Shown here: in pieces, positions 26,516-37,168 of the stretch | How the letters are laid out: each line of letters opens with the position of its first letter | Position numbering within the stretch: position 1 is the first letter of the stretch | Assembly (NCBI RefSeq): GCF_000722765.2 | Contig: NZ_CP028415.1 | Location: 1,122,501 to 1,186,500 of the forward strand | Source of the DNA: Streptococcus mitis | GTDB lineage: Bacteria > Bacillota > Bacilli > Lactobacillales > Streptococcaceae | Reading direction: 5' to 3' | Length of the DNA stretch: 64,000 nt | Translations under genes and position numbers: made by a program | The notes under the pieces: model-generated | Told to the model about the DNA's origin: nothing | Database searches by the model: none | What the model saw: the letters and a program-made list of their open reading frames with translations, nothing else

Positions 26516-29500
26516 TTAGTCTTCTTTTTTCTTACGAGCTACAAGTCCGAACGCACCCAACATTCCAAGAAGTCCAAGACTAGATAAAATGTTCTTATCG
26601 TCTGTACCAGTATTTGGTAATTCCTTCTTATCATTGGCTACGGTTGTTTCAACGGCTACTTGTTTAGAATCTGTAGAACTTGTCTGAACTGGAGTAGCTA
26701 CTGGTTTTTCTGGACTTGTAGGAGTCTCTGGAGAGCTTGGTTGCTCAGAACGGGTTGTTGTAACTACTTTCTTATAGGTATGAATCACATTGCCATTTTT
26801 ATCTGTCTTAGTGCCTGTATATTCATAACCTTCTAAAGTCTTAGGTCCATGGCTGCCATTTTCTTCTGGAGAAATTTCTTTACCATCACCATCTTGGTAA
26901 CGTGTTACGATATGAGTTGTTGAACTACCATTATTACCGTGACTATTACCATGATTAGATTTAGGAGTTACTTTCACAGGAACTTCTACTGTCACTTTAC
27001 GTCCATCCGGTAATTCAATCTCAACCGTTACAGATGGTTTATCTCCTGGTGTATTGGTTTTTGGAATTTCTCCAACTTTAGTAATTTTCCAACCTTCAGG
27101 AAGATCTACATGTTTTTTCACTTCATCTTCAGTAATCGGTGTTCCAACTTCCACTACAATAGGAGTTACTGTCGGTGTTACGATGATTGGTACCTCTACT
27201 TCAACAATTTCTCCAGTTGGAACTTTAATCTTCACTTTAACGCTTGGTTTCACTCCAGCAGGAATTGTTGTTGGGATTTCTCCTACTTCAATAATTTCCC
27301 ATCCTGGTTCTTTTGGAAGATCGATATGCCCTTTCACATCGTCTGGTGTGATTGGAGTTCCTTGTGGTACAACAATTTGTCTTACGGTTGGCGTAACGAT
27401 GACTGGTACATCGACAGTAATCTTACGACCATCTGGTAATTCAATCTCTACTGGAACGACTGGTTTTGTTCCTGGTGTGGTTGTTGTTGGAATTTCTCCT
27501 ATTTTTGTTACCTTCCATCCATTTGGTAATTCAATATGTTTCTGAACATCTTCTGGCGTAACTGGTGTTCCTACTGGAACTACTACAGGTGTTACTTTCG
27601 GTGTTACGATTACTGGAATGTTCATCGTTACGCGAATTCCATTTGGTAATTCAATCACTACTGGGATACTTGGTCTTTCACCTGGAATATCTGTTGTAGG
27701 TTTATCACCAATATTGATAACTTTTACTCCTTTTGGAATGTGTTTTTCAACATCCTCAGCGGTAATTGGATCTCCTTGTTTTTTAACAATATCTTCAATA
27801 GGTGTGACATTTACTGGAATTTCTACAGTCACAACTTTACCGTTTGGTAATGTAATCGTTACTTTTACAGGATCCTTCTTACCAGGTGTTGTTAAGTCTG
27901 GAATGTTTTCTACCTTACTTGTTGCTCCTTCTGGTACTTTGATTTGTTTTAAAATATCCTCTGGAGTCAATTTAGCTGTTGTGACTGGTGTTTCAATTGG
28001 TGTAATTGGTGTTACATTCACTGGTACGTCTACTGTCACTACTTTGCCATTTGGTAATTCCACAGTTACTTTTACAGGATCTTTCTTACCTGGCGTTGTT
28101 AAGTCTGGAATGTTTTCTACCTTACTTGTTGCTCCTTCTGGTACTTTGATTTGTTTCAAGATATCTTCTGGAGTCAATTTATCTTTCGTTACTGGTGTTT
28201 CGATTTCCTTAACTGGTGTGACTGTTACTGGTACGTCTACTGTCACTACTTTGCCATTTGGTAATGTAATCGTTACTTTTACAGGATCCTTCTTACCAGG
28301 CGTTGTTAAGTCTGGAATGTTTTCTACCTTACTTGTTGCTCCTTCTGGTACTTTGATTTGTTTCAAGATATCTTCTGGAGTCAATTTATCTTTCGTTACT
28401 GGTGTCTCGATTTCCTTAACTGGTGTTACTGTTACTGGTACGTCTACTGTCACTACTTTACCATTTGGTAATGTTACTGTTACCTTCACTGGATCTTTCT
28501 TACCTGGCGTTGTTAAGTCTGGAAGATCTCCTACCTTAGTAGTTGCTCCTTCTGGTACTTTGATTTGTTTTAAAATATCCTCTGGAGTCAATTTAGCTGT
28601 TGTGACTGGTGTTTCGATTTCCTTAATTGGTGTTACATTTACCGGCACTTCTACTGTAATCACTTTTCCATTTGGTAATGTAATCGTTACTTTTACAGGA
28701 TTCTTCTTACCAGGCGTTGTTAAGTCTGGAATATTTTCAACCTTAGTAACCTTACCACCTTCTGTAATCGTAATTCCTTTAGTGTAATCATCCGGTGTTA
28801 ATGGTGTTGTGGTTACTGGTGTTTCAATTTCCTTAACTGGAGTAACAGTTACTGGAATATCTACTGTAATCACTTTGCCATTTGGCAATTCAATCGTTAC
28901 CTTAACTGGATCTTTCTTACCTGGCGTTGTTAAGTCTGGAATGTTTGCAACATTCGTTACTTTACCGCCTTCTGGAATCTTAATTCCTTTTGTGTAATCG
29001 TCCGGTGTTAATGGTGTGGTTGTAACTGGTGTTTCGATTTCCTTAACTGGTGTCACTGTTACCGGAACATCCACAGTATAAGATTTACCATTTGGTAATG
29101 TGATTGTTACTTTTACAGGAGTTTTTTCACCTGGTGTTGTTAAATCTGGAAGATCGCCGACCTTAACAGTTGCTCCTTCTGGAATCTTCATTCCTTTTGT
29201 ATAATCATCTTTAGTTAAAGGAGTGTTTGTTACTGGCGTTTCAATCGGTGTTGGTTTTGATTCCACAACTTTAATAGTTGCTGGAACTTCTACTAATACA
29301 TTACCATTTTTATCTTTTACAACTACAGTAACTGGTTTATCCCCTGGTGTTGTTCCATCATATGGAGTTGTTTGTCCTTCTGGAACCTTGTATTCGAATG
29401 TTGAACCTTCTGGATAGTCACTTGGTGTGATACTATCTTCAGGTTTTGGTTTATTCTCCCCTTCAGCATTTACCGGAATTTGTTGTTCTTTACCTTGAAC

Positions 29501-32500
29501 AACTTTGATTTTCGCAGGTACTTCTACAAGTTTATCTCCATCTGGATCTTTCACTACTACAGTTACATCTTTTTCTCCCGGTGTTGTTCCATCATATGGA
29601 GTTGTTTGTCCTTCTGGAGTCTTGTACTCAAATGTTGATCCTTCTGGATAATCATCTGGAGTGATACTATCTTGTGGTTTTGCTTTCTTATCGTTTTCAG
29701 CATTCACTGGAACATATTGTGTCTTAGATTCTACAACAACAATTTTCGCTGGAATTTCTGTAATTGGTTGTCCGTTTAACTTCGCTACAACTGTTACATC
29801 TTTTTCGCCCGGAGTTGTTGTATCTACTGGAGTATTATCTTTATATTCAAATGTTGTTCCAGTTGGGAAATCATTTGGATTAATGTTTTCTTTTGGTTCT
29901 GGCTGTTTCTTAGCTGGATCTACTGGTACATATTTAGGATAACTTTCTACTACTCGTACTGTTGCTGGAACTTCTGCAATTGGATTACCATTTTTATCTA
30001 GTACTTCAACAATAACATCTTTATCTCCAGGTGTTGTTACATCGATTGGAGTTGTTTGTCCTTCTGGAGTTTTATATCTAAATGTAGCTCCTTCTGGATA
30101 ATCTGTTTTATCAATACTCTTCTCTGGATCTGGTAAAACATCATTATTTTCTTTTACAGGTACGATTTGTGGAACACCTTCAACTACTGTTACTGGTACT
30201 TTAACTGTTGTAGTTTTTTCTTGACCATCTACAGTATATTTAACGGTTACATCAACTTCAATATCTTCTGTTAAGTCTGGAACTGTTACTGGAACTGTTT
30301 CATCAACAGTAACTGTTGCTCCTTGAGGTAATTTACCTTTGAATGTTGCTTCTTCTATTGCTTTTTTCGCTTTTGCAAGGACTTTTTCTTTAGCTTTATC
30401 CTTATCACTATTTTTAGCAACTAGAACTTCTTCAGCTTCTGGTTTTGGTAATACTGTTACTGGAACACTTACTGTTTCTGTTAATTTGCCACTATCATAT
30501 GTTACTGGTACGTCTACTTTAACATCAGTCGCTCCTGCTTTACCTGCTGTTTCTGGTAATGTTGTTGGTTCACCTTTTGTACCATCTGTTCCTGGTGTTA
30601 CTGCACCTTTAGCTGCATCAACAGTTACTTCATCACCTTCGAATACAACGATTTTACTTGGTGTTGAGCTTACTACTGTTACTGGTACACTAATTATGTC
30701 TTCTGCTACTACTGTACCTGTTACGTCTTTGTATTGTACTTTTACTGGTACATTATCTTTATCACCATTAGAATCTGTTGCTGGAACAGTATAATCTTGA
30801 TTTGGAACTAATTCTACTGTAACTCCTGATGGTAATGTTAGTTTACCTAGTGCAGCTTGTGCTTTTTCTTTTACAGCTGTTGTTAGGTTGTCACCAGTTG
30901 TATCTTTTAATGTGATTACTTTTTCTGGTGTTGCTTTTGGTAACACTGTTACTGGTACGGTTACTGTTTCTTCACGTTTTTGATTACCTGAACCATAAGT
31001 TACAGTTACTGGCGCTGTTAATGTTTCATCTCCAACTTTTCCTGTTGTTTCAGGAATCTTAGTTTCGTCAACTGTTTTTTCATTTCCTTTAGTAGTAACA
31101 GCATCTTTTAATTTTTCTGCAGATGGCTTATCACCTTCTACAACGTACACAGGATTTGCAGTTGAGACACGTGGTTGAACTTTAACCGTAAACTCTTGCG
31201 TAATGTTGTCGTTCGTATCTTTCTTCGTATCAAATACTGGGTCTTTATCAAACGGATTGTCGATAACATCATATCCCATTGATTTCAATACGTCGATATG
31301 AGTTTGTACATCACTTTCAGGAATTGTTTCACTTGATTTTCCAGTTAGAGTTAAGGCATGATCAGTCAACTCTGTTTCTGTTTGAGTATTTGGATCAATC
31401 GAAACAAATTTAACTTTTGCTTTTTGATCATCTTTGTCATAAATAATTTTGATATTCGCTTTTGGATCCGTAATTTTTGGTGGTTTATAACCTTGTTCTG
31501 GATTGGCAGGATTTACTGGCTCTAATGGAGTACCATTACCATCTTTTGGTGTATAACCATCTTTATGAGGAATCACTTGTGTGATTTCACCAGGCTTAGT
31601 TGGATCGTTTGGATCATTTGGATATTGAATTGGATCACCATCTGTACCTGTTGTTGGATCAACTGGAATCCAACTTCCAATTTTCGTATACGTTACTTTA
31701 GCAGTCTCATCAGGGATTACTTTTGTATCTTTTGCAGGGGTTGTTGCTTCTTTCGCTGGAATTTCTTTTTTATCAGCAATATATCCTGGTAGAACATCTA
31801 CTCCAACTTTATCCCATGTTTTATTTGGACTTTCCCAATCAGTATAGGTTACTTCTTTTGTGACAAGATTAACGGTAGCTTTTCTTGTAAATGGTACCGT
31901 TTGAACTGTATCATCCTTAGCTTTTTCTTCAGGTACTGTATCAGATTCTTTCTTCACATATGAAATCACACGTTTAGCAGTTGTGTTCAAATCAGATTCA
32001 GCTAATCCCTCTGGCCATTTCAATTCTGGATTTTCTCCATTAGGATCTACTGGGCTGTCTTTTTCATGAGGCGTTGATGACGGAACTTCAACGATTCTTG
32101 GTTTAACAACAATTTTGAATGTTTGAGAAGGTGCTGAGGAACCATCTGTTGGATTCACATCTTCTTGGTCGTCAAAAGTTGGATGATGATTTTCCTCTGT
32201 ATGGTAACCATCACTTTCTACTTCATAACCTTGATTCTTAAGTTCTTTGATTTTGTTATCAATATCTGTACTTGCTGGTAATTCTGAACCAGATTTACCT
32301 GTTAAATCAAAGCTAGAAACCACTTCATTTGCGGCTCCATCGACTTTCTTCTCAATCACTACTTTAGCCGTTTGAGTAGAAGGTGTATATGTAATTAGTG
32401 ATTCCCCAAATTTATCCGTTGGTGTAAATCCATCTGGAACTTTATAGCCTTGAGTTGGATCATTAGGATTTTTCGGTGTCAATTCTTGTCCATTATAAAC

Positions 32501-35500
32501 TGGAGTATAACCTGGAACATATGGAATTGTTATTGTACTAAAATCACCTGGAACCGTTGGATCCGTCGGATTGTTTGGATAAGGAATTTTATCTTGAGCA
32601 CCATTTGGTTTCTTACCTTCTGGATATTGAGGGCTAAATGAACCAATTTCTTTATAAAGAACTTTTGTTACTTCTGGAGTAACTGTTCCATCTTGTGCAG
32701 GAACTGGAGCTTCTTTTTCAGCTACTGTTTTATCAGTCGGGTTTACTAACAAGTAGTTGTTTACTACTGGTGATTCAACATCATTGAATTTACCTTTTAT
32801 TCCATCAACTGTAGCATCTGTTAATTTGTCAGCTTCATTGTAAACTTCCCAATCAGAGTAAGTCACTTCTTTTGTTTCAGGGTTAACTGTTGCTGTACGT
32901 TTATAAGTTACTTTTTGCACCTTTTCAGCATATAAAGGAGTTGCATCACCCTTATTTGCATCTTCTTCTTTTAGATACTTAATTGTACGTGTTACTTCTT
33001 TAACTAAGTCCTCACGAGTAACTCCTGCTGGATATTTACCTAGTTTTTCATCTCCAGGTTTAACAGGTGTATCTGCAGTTTTTGGAGATACTGGAGCTGT
33101 TGTACTTGGATTTGTTGGGTCAGTTGTTACTGTTGGATCTACTGTAATTAAATCTAATACATGAACAGTTACATCGGATTCTGTTGATTTTTTACCTTCA
33201 CTATCCGTTGATTGAACTTTTACAGTATAATCTCCAACTGTAGTTGTATCTAAGTTACCTGCATCACTTACTGCGATTGTTGGTTTAGTAGAATCAACAC
33301 CATCACGATCATCTTCTAAGTCAGTTGCTGATGGTTTAGCTTTTTCTAAAACTTTATCATTATTCCATTTATCAGCTTCTTTTGTTTTATAAACATATAA
33401 ATCTTTTTTCTCAACTGCTACTGTTGGAGCTTCGTTTAGAACATTAGCGTAAGCTGGATCTGATTCGTTACCTGCTTTATCAAGCACAGTGACTTTGATA
33501 CGTTTGTCCGGATTTGTTGTCTCATTCGCTTCCGTCAAATCTGTACCTGCTGGAACTGGAACAACTAATTTACCATCACGTACTTCAACTTTTGTTGCAC
33601 CATTATACCAACCATCTGCTTTCTTCGTTAAAGTAATTGGTGTTTTAGTATTTGGTAAAGTAACTTTCAATGAAGTTAATCCACCAATTGCACGTTCAAT
33701 ATTTTTTACTTCTGTATCAGCATTTCTATTAGTTCCATTGTTTGCATCATTAGCTGCAATGTCTTTTCTTTCTCTTGCTTCATTTGTTAATTCAGTATTT
33801 TTTTCTGTAGGAACAGAGATAAGTAGTTCTTTAACTTGGTTTGTGTCTGTTCTTTCCCCAGTGATGCTGTCAGTATGTACTGGATCAACTGTAGGTGCAA
33901 CAGGTTTAATAGTATCAACATAAATTGTTTTATTGTAATAATAATCAGGATTATCTGTATTCCTTAATCCATCTACCACCGGATGATAAATACCGTTTGC
34001 ATTTGATACATCTCCTGTATTTAAAATTTTATTATTCTGAGCATCATTCAAACCATTTGGCAAGAAAGTTTTAACCTTGAAAGTAGCTGTACCTCTATAA
34101 TTATCTGAAGTTGTAAATGGTACTCTAAATTTACGTACACCATCATTCTGTCCATTATTAGAACCAACACCAACATATGGTGAATCACCATTGTTAGATC
34201 TTGATGTATTATATTTTATTCTTAATTTTCTGGTAGCTGGATCCCAAGCTATATTTTGCGGAGCAATAGGAGTATCTCCGAACCATACCCATCCCGTTGG
34301 GTTTTTAATGTTATTTGGAAGTTCTACTCCTTCTGGAACCTCTATCTCTGTTTCTGCTGAACCATAAAGGCGAATACCACCAACACTATTCACAGTAAAT
34401 TCAAATTCACCTGTTTGTTTTGATTTATAAAGAGCATCTTCTCCGAATTTACCTTCTTTTCTATCACTCCTTACGTTTGTCGTCATTTCCGTACCAGTAC
34501 CTAATGCTAGGTTAACGGCACCGACAAAATATCCGTCACTTAAAGTACTATTCGAATTCGTTAAATAAGAGTTATTAATTGCCGTACCGTCATTCAATGC
34601 TTCAATTTCAACTTTTACTCGTGTAGTTGCTTTCGGTAGTTCATAAATGGCACGGTATTCTGTCCAACCATCTCCATTACCACCACTACCAGTCGGACTG
34701 GAAATATGTTCATTTTCCATTTTTTCTCCGATTGTACGATCGTCTCTTATACTATAAATCTTTTCACCAGTAGCAGCATCGTAAACTGTAATTTTGACTT
34801 TTTCACCTGTTCCTGCTGTTCCAGCGTTTCCGTAGGCACCACCAGTAATGGCACTTAAAAGAACCCTAGAATTCCCATTAACAGGATATTCTTTAGAAAT
34901 TTTTGTCCCCTTTTTCCCCAATTCTAAATAATATCCTTTTGGTAAATTATGTGTACCTACCACACCTGAATAGTTAACTCCATTTGCATAGTTTTGGTTG
35001 GCCGCATTAACACCTAATGGATTTCCTGGAACAGGAACTTCATTATCTCTTTGAGGTATTACACCATTTAAATCATATATTTTAGAAGGGGATGGATCAA
35101 ATCCTGCTGGTCTATTAGAAGATACATTAGTAGGTATCTCTGGTTTAATAGCTGTAACTTTCTCCCCACCTTCAATTTTCCAGCCATTCAATGCATTATG
35201 ATTATTTGCATCATCTGCTGTAATTTCTTTTTCTTTCCAATTATAAGTAAGGCTTCCTAGAATTTCTGTTTGACCACCTTGTGATGCGGTGCTTCGTGAC
35301 CATTGCTTCCTTACTTCTCTATTTTTTTCTGTAGCATTACTGAAATCTATATCACCAAACTGATTTTTTGCACTCTCAAATACACCATCAGCAGGATTGT
35401 TCCCAGAACCTAATTTATTATTATTCGTTGGTCCTTCTTTTGCAGGAATTATCGGATTTACAGTAGTATCTGTTCTAAACCCACTCTCCCCTTTTCCTGG

Positions 35501-36136
35501 AATTTCTTTTCCATTTCTTGGATCTTGGTTTTTGTTTACTTTTTCTTCTTCAGTTGCTTCTGATTTGATACTGTTTAGAATGCTAAGGCTACTTGAAAGT
35601 TGTGTAGCAAGTGCATCCACTTTTACTTGTGTTTTTGTATCATCGTTCAAAAGCTCTTTTGCTTTATGAACCAAATTTTTAGCATCATCAATGACTGATT
35701 TTGTTTTCTTACCTTCAGTTAATTGACTCAATCTACTTTCAGCTTTAGCAACTAAATCTTCTAACGCTGCTGTATTAATAGTCACTTTTTCTGCCACTAA
35801 ATTTGGAGTTTTAACTTCACTGGCTTGTTTGTCAGTAGTAGACTCTTTAACAGGAGTATTATTTTGTCCATCGGGTTCTTTAGCAGTAACAGAACCTTGT
35901 CCAGTAACTTCCTTAGAGGGTTCCGAGGACTTATCAGTTAGATTTTGAGAATTTTGAACTTCTGTATGTTCTGAATTGGTTAATTGTTCAGCCGCTTGGA
36001 CGCTTCCTCCACCAAGGAAAAACAGTCCAGTAGCTACTGCTACACTAGCCGCACCAAAACTAACCTTACGAATACTGTAACGTGTGAATTTCTCCACCTG
36101 CGATTGACGAACATGTCGTCCTTTAGAATGAAACAT
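26516..36136 (-). CDS. Giant YSIRK/LPXTG repeat surface protein (3206 residues)
   Basis: The signal peptide carries the YSIRK motif (RYSIRKVSFGAASVAVATGL, residues about 22-41) and ends near VQAAE. A helical region (residues about 115-200) and a large unique domain (about 210-780) follow. Two copies of a MucBP-like block lie near 1255-1340 and 1569-1650. Rib-like segments come next, then four repeats of about 77 residues (1986-2294) and eleven repeats of about 70 residues (2294-3058) built around PDLTTPGKKDPVKVT. A linker, LPNTG, a membrane helix and a KKKED tail end the protein. Sortase A would anchor it to the wall. Likely an adhesin; ligand unknown. Confidence 0.93.
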   Translation of the reverse strand: MFHSKGRHVRQSQVEKFTRYSIRKVSFGAASVAVATGLFFLGGGSVQAAEQLTNSEHTEVQNSQNLTDKSSEPSKEVTGQGSVTAKEPDGQNNTPVKESTTDKQASEVKTPNLVAEKVTINTAALEDLVAKAESRLSQLTEGKKTKSVIDDAKNLVHKAKELLNDDTKTQVKVDALATQLSSSLSILNSIKSEATEEEKVNKNQDPRNGKEIPGKGESGFRTDTTVNPIIPAKEGPTNNNKLGSGNNPADGVFESAKNQFGDIDFSNATEKNREVRKQWSRSTASQGGQTEILGSLTYNWKEKEITADDANNHNALNGWKIEGGEKVTAIKPEIPTNVSSNRPAGFDPSPSKIYDLNGVIPQRDNEVPVPGNPLGVNAANQNYANGVNYSGVVGTHNLPKGYYLELGKKGTKISKEYPVNGNSRVLLSAITGGAYGNAGTAGTGEKVKITVYDAATGEKIYSIRDDRTIGEKMENEHISSPTGSGGNGDGWTEYRAIYELPKATTRVKVEIEALNDGTAINNSYLTNSNSTLSDGYFVGAVNLALGTGTEMTTNVRSDRKEGKFGEDALYKSKQTGEFEFTVNSVGGIRLYGSAETEIEVPEGVELPNNIKNPTGWVWFGDTPIAPQNIAWDPATRKLRIKYNTSRSNNGDSPYVGVGSNNGQNDGVRKFRVPFTTSDNYRGTATFKVKTFLPNGLNDAQNNKILNTGDVSNANGIYHPVVDGLRNTDNPDYYYNKTIYVDTIKPVAPTVDPVHTDSITGERTDTNQVKELLISVPTEKNTELTNEARERKDIAANDANNGTNRNADTEVKNIERAIGGLTSLKVTLPNTKTPITLTKKADGWYNGATKVEVRDGKLVVPVPAGTDLTEANETTNPDKRIKVTVLDKAGNESDPAYANVLNEAPTVAVEKKDLYVYKTKEADKWNNDKVLEKAKPSATDLEDDRDGVDSTKPTIAVSDAGNLDTTTVGDYTVKVQSTDSEGKKSTESDVTVHVLDLITVDPTVTTDPTNPSTTAPVSPKTADTPVKPGDEKLGKYPAGVTREDLVKEVTRTIKYLKEEDANKGDATPLYAEKVQKVTYKRTATVNPETKEVTYSDWEVYNEADKLTDATVDGIKGKFNDVESPVVNNYLLVNPTDKTVAEKEAPVPAQDGTVTPEVTKVLYKEIGSFSPQYPEGKKPNGAQDKIPYPNNPTDPTVPGDFSTITIPYVPGYTPVYNGQELTPKNPNDPTQGYKVPDGFTPTDKFGESLITYTPSTQTAKVVIEKKVDGAANEVVSSFDLTGKSGSELPASTDIDNKIKELKNQGYEVESDGYHTEENHHPTFDDQEDVNPTDGSSAPSQTFKIVVKPRIVEVPSSTPHEKDSPVDPNGENPELKWPEGLAESDLNTTAKRVISYVKKESDTVPEEKAKDDTVQTVPFTRKATVNLVTKEVTYTDWESPNKTWDKVGVDVLPGYIADKKEIPAKEATTPAKDTKVIPDETAKVTYTKIGSWIPVDPTTGTDGDPIQYPNDPNDPTKPGEITQVIPHKDGYTPKDGNGTPLEPVNPANPEQGYKPPKITDPKANIKIIYDKDDQKAKVKFVSIDPNTQTETELTDHALTLTGKSSETIPESDVQTHIDVLKSMGYDVIDNPFDKDPVFDTKKDTNDNITQEFTVKVQPRVSTANPVYVVEGDKPSAEKLKDAVTTKGNEKTVDETKIPETTGKVGDETLTAPVTVTYGSGNQKREETVTVPVTVLPKATPEKVITLKDTTGDNLTTAVKEKAQAALGKLTLPSGVTVELVPNQDYTVPATDSNGDKDNVPVKVQYKDVTGTVVAEDIISVPVTVVSSTPSKIVVFEGDEVTVDAAKGAVTPGTDGTKGEPTTLPETAGKAGATDVKVDVPVTYDSGKLTETVSVPVTVLPKPEAEEVLVAKNSDKDKAKEKVLAKAKKAIEEATFKGKLPQGATVTVDETVPVTVPDLTEDIEVDVTVKYTVDGQEKTTTVKVPVTVVEGVPQIVPVKENNDVLPDPEKSIDKTDYPEGATFRYKTPEGQTTPIDVTTPGDKDVIVEVLDKNGNPIAEVPATVRVVESYPKYVPVDPAKKQPEPKENINPNDFPTGTTFEYKDNTPVDTTTPGEKDVTVVAKLNGQPITEIPAKIVVVESKTQYVPVNAENDKKAKPQDSITPDDYPEGSTFEYKTPEGQTTPYDGTTPGEKDVTVVVKDPDGDKLVEVPAKIKVVQGKEQQIPVNAEGENKPKPEDSITPSDYPEGSTFEYKVPEGQTTPYDGTTPGDKPVTVVVKDKNGNVLVEVPATIKVVESKPTPIETPVTNTPLTKDDYTKGMKIPEGATVKVGDLPDLTTPGEKTPVKVTITLPNGKSYTVDVPVTVTPVKEIETPVTTTPLTPDDYTKGIKIPEGGKVTNVANIPDLTTPGKKDPVKVTIELPNGKVITVDIPVTVTPVKEIETPVTTTPLTPDDYTKGITITEGGKVTKVENIPDLTTPGKKNPVKVTITLPNGKVITVEVPVNVTPIKEIETPVTTAKLTPEDILKQIKVPEGATTKVGDLPDLTTPGKKDPVKVTVTLPNGKVVTVDVPVTVTPVKEIETPVTKDKLTPEDILKQIKVPEGATSKVENIPDLTTPGKKDPVKVTITLPNGKVVTVDVPVTVTPVKEIETPVTKDKLTPEDILKQIKVPEGATSKVENIPDLTTPGKKDPVKVTVELPNGKVVTVDVPVNVTPITPIETPVTTAKLTPEDILKQIKVPEGATSKVENIPDLTTPGKKDPVKVTITLPNGKVVTVEIPVNVTPIEDIVKKQGDPITAEDVEKHIPKGVKVINIGDKPTTDIPGERPSIPVVIELPNGIRVTMNIPVIVTPKVTPVVVPVGTPVTPEDVQKHIELPNGWKVTKIGEIPTTTTPGTKPVVPVEIELPDGRKITVDVPVIVTPTVRQIVVPQGTPITPDDVKGHIDLPKEPGWEIIEVGEIPTTIPAGVKPSVKVKIKVPTGEIVEVEVPIIVTPTVTPIVVEVGTPITEDEVKKHVDLPEGWKITKVGEIPKTNTPGDKPSVTVEIELPDGRKVTVEVPVKVTPKSNHGNSHGNNGSSTTHIVTRYQDGDGKEISPEENGSHGPKTLEGYEYTGTKTDKNGNVIHTYKKVVTTTRSEQPSSPETPTSPEKPVATPVQTSSTDSKQVAVETTVANDKKELPNTGTDDKNILSSLGLLGMLGAFGLVARKKKED
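26955..29270 (-). repeat. Eleven tandem ~70-residue repeats in the giant surface protein
   Basis: About 207-210 bp per unit. The seven N-terminal copies start IETPVT and share LTTPGKKxPVKVTI plus NGKVVTVDVPVTVTP. The four C-terminal copies start with V/I-VVPVGTPIT-like sequence and share the P-x-T-TPG-x-KP core. Copies 5, 6 and 7 are almost identical at DNA level, so copy number can change by recombination or replication slippage. Confidence 0.85.
29270..30180 (-). repeat. Four tandem ~77-residue Rib-like repeats
   Basis: Each copy has the pattern YVPVNAE...ITPDDYPEGSTFEYK, then a TTPGEKDVTVVVK strand and VEVPAKIKVVE. The second copy is shorter. The pattern resembles Rib/alpha-like immunoglobulin folds of streptococcal adhesins; the family name is inference. 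Confidence 0.75.
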
Positions 36137-36319
36137 AAATAGATTCCTCCAACATACTATGTATTGTTAATATATGATATTTTGATGTAAAAAACAACTT
36201 TAAACCACAAATAAATATAGTGATAGGTTATCTTTTTACTTAATATATTATCGAACAACAATCAATATGTCAAGTGATATCTAACTCTTATATTATAAAT
36301 AAAAAGAAGAAACCGTCAT
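36137..36319 (-). promoter_or_regulatory. Upstream region of the giant surface protein gene
   Basis: GGAGG lies 8 nt before the ATG at 36136. A weak promoter can be drawn on the minus strand with TTGTTT, 17 bp and TATATT, just upstream of the ribosome site. I see no other gene or repeat here. Confidence 0.4.
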
Positions 36320-37159
36320 TTAGATTCCTTCTTTCACTTCTTTTGTTGCCACATCTTCTCCAAACCATTTTTGGCTGATTTCTTGGAACTTTCCTTCTTG
36401 GTGTAGTGCAATAAAGGCTTGGTTTAATGCTTGTAGTAGTCTTTTGTCTGCTGGTCTAACTCCGACCGCAAAAGATTCACTTTCAAATCCTGCTGAAAAG
36501 ACATTGTAGTCATTTAATATTCCTTCAGACTGGAGATAATAATTAGCATACACTCGGTCAATCAACAAGGCATCAATCCTGTCATTCTTCAAATCAATCA
36601 AGGCTTCATTGAAACTCTGGTACTGATTAGCCTTCTGATCTTTGACACGATTTTTCAGTAAATCTGGCTGTGCTTCAAAGTCTAAATAACCAGAGGAACC
36701 GGCTTGGGCTCCCAAGGTTTTATCCTTCATATCCTCTACTGAATGAATCTGCTGGCTTTTCTTGGCAACCAGAACTTGCTGATTTTCCATATATGGAATG
36801 CTAAAGGCAACCTTTTCTCGGCGTTCATCAGTGGCAGAATAGCCATTCCAGATGGCATCTATGGTTCCATTTTGCAGTTCTGTCTCCTTCATATCCCAGT
36901 CAATGGGTTGAAATTGAACCTTAAAACCTAATTTTTCAGATACAGCTTGTGCTAAGTCAATATCAAAGCCTGTATACTGTCCATTCTTTTCTTCAAATCC
37001 CATAGGTACAAAGGTATTGTCAAAACCTATAGTAATAGTCCCCTGCTCTTGATATTTATCCCAGTTATCCTGCTTTGGATCACTAGCCTTCTGAGTACAA
37101 GCTGTTAAAAAGAGGGTAAGGATAGAAACCAATACTAAAGCAATTTTCTTATTAGTCAT
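36320..37159 (-). CDS. Amino-acid ABC transporter, substrate-binding lipoprotein
   Basis: The protein has 279 residues from the ATG at 37159, with GGAGG 6 nt upstream; a GTG two codons earlier touches that site. The signal ends with lipobox LTAC near residue 20. The mature part is a family 3 periplasmic-binding fold: GTITIGFDNTFVPMGFEEKN, GFDIDLAQAVSEKLG, and the arginine-containing YSATDERREKVAFSIPY segment that holds the amino-acid carboxylate. Substrate unknown, probably a polar amino acid or cystine. It is last in the permease-ATPase-binding protein operon. Confidence 0.9.
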   Translation of the reverse strand: MTNKKIALVLVSILTLFLTACTQKASDPKQDNWDKYQEQGTITIGFDNTFVPMGFEEKNGQYTGFDIDLAQAVSEKLGFKVQFQPIDWDMKETELQNGTIDAIWNGYSATDERREKVAFSIPYMENQQVLVAKKSQQIHSVEDMKDKTLGAQAGSSGYLDFEAQPDLLKNRVKDQKANQYQSFNEALIDLKNDRIDALLIDRVYANYYLQSEGILNDYNVFSAGFESESFAVGVRPADKRLLQALNQAFIALHQEGKFQEISQKWFGEDVATKEVKEGI

Positions 37160-37168
37160 CGGCACCTC

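Noticed and set aside
27618..28787. Long plus-strand open frame (389 codons) inside the giant surface protein gene
   Set aside because: It is the antisense reading of the regular 70-residue repeats; its own sequence repeats with the same period, it has no ribosome site, and other antisense frames in the region behave alike.
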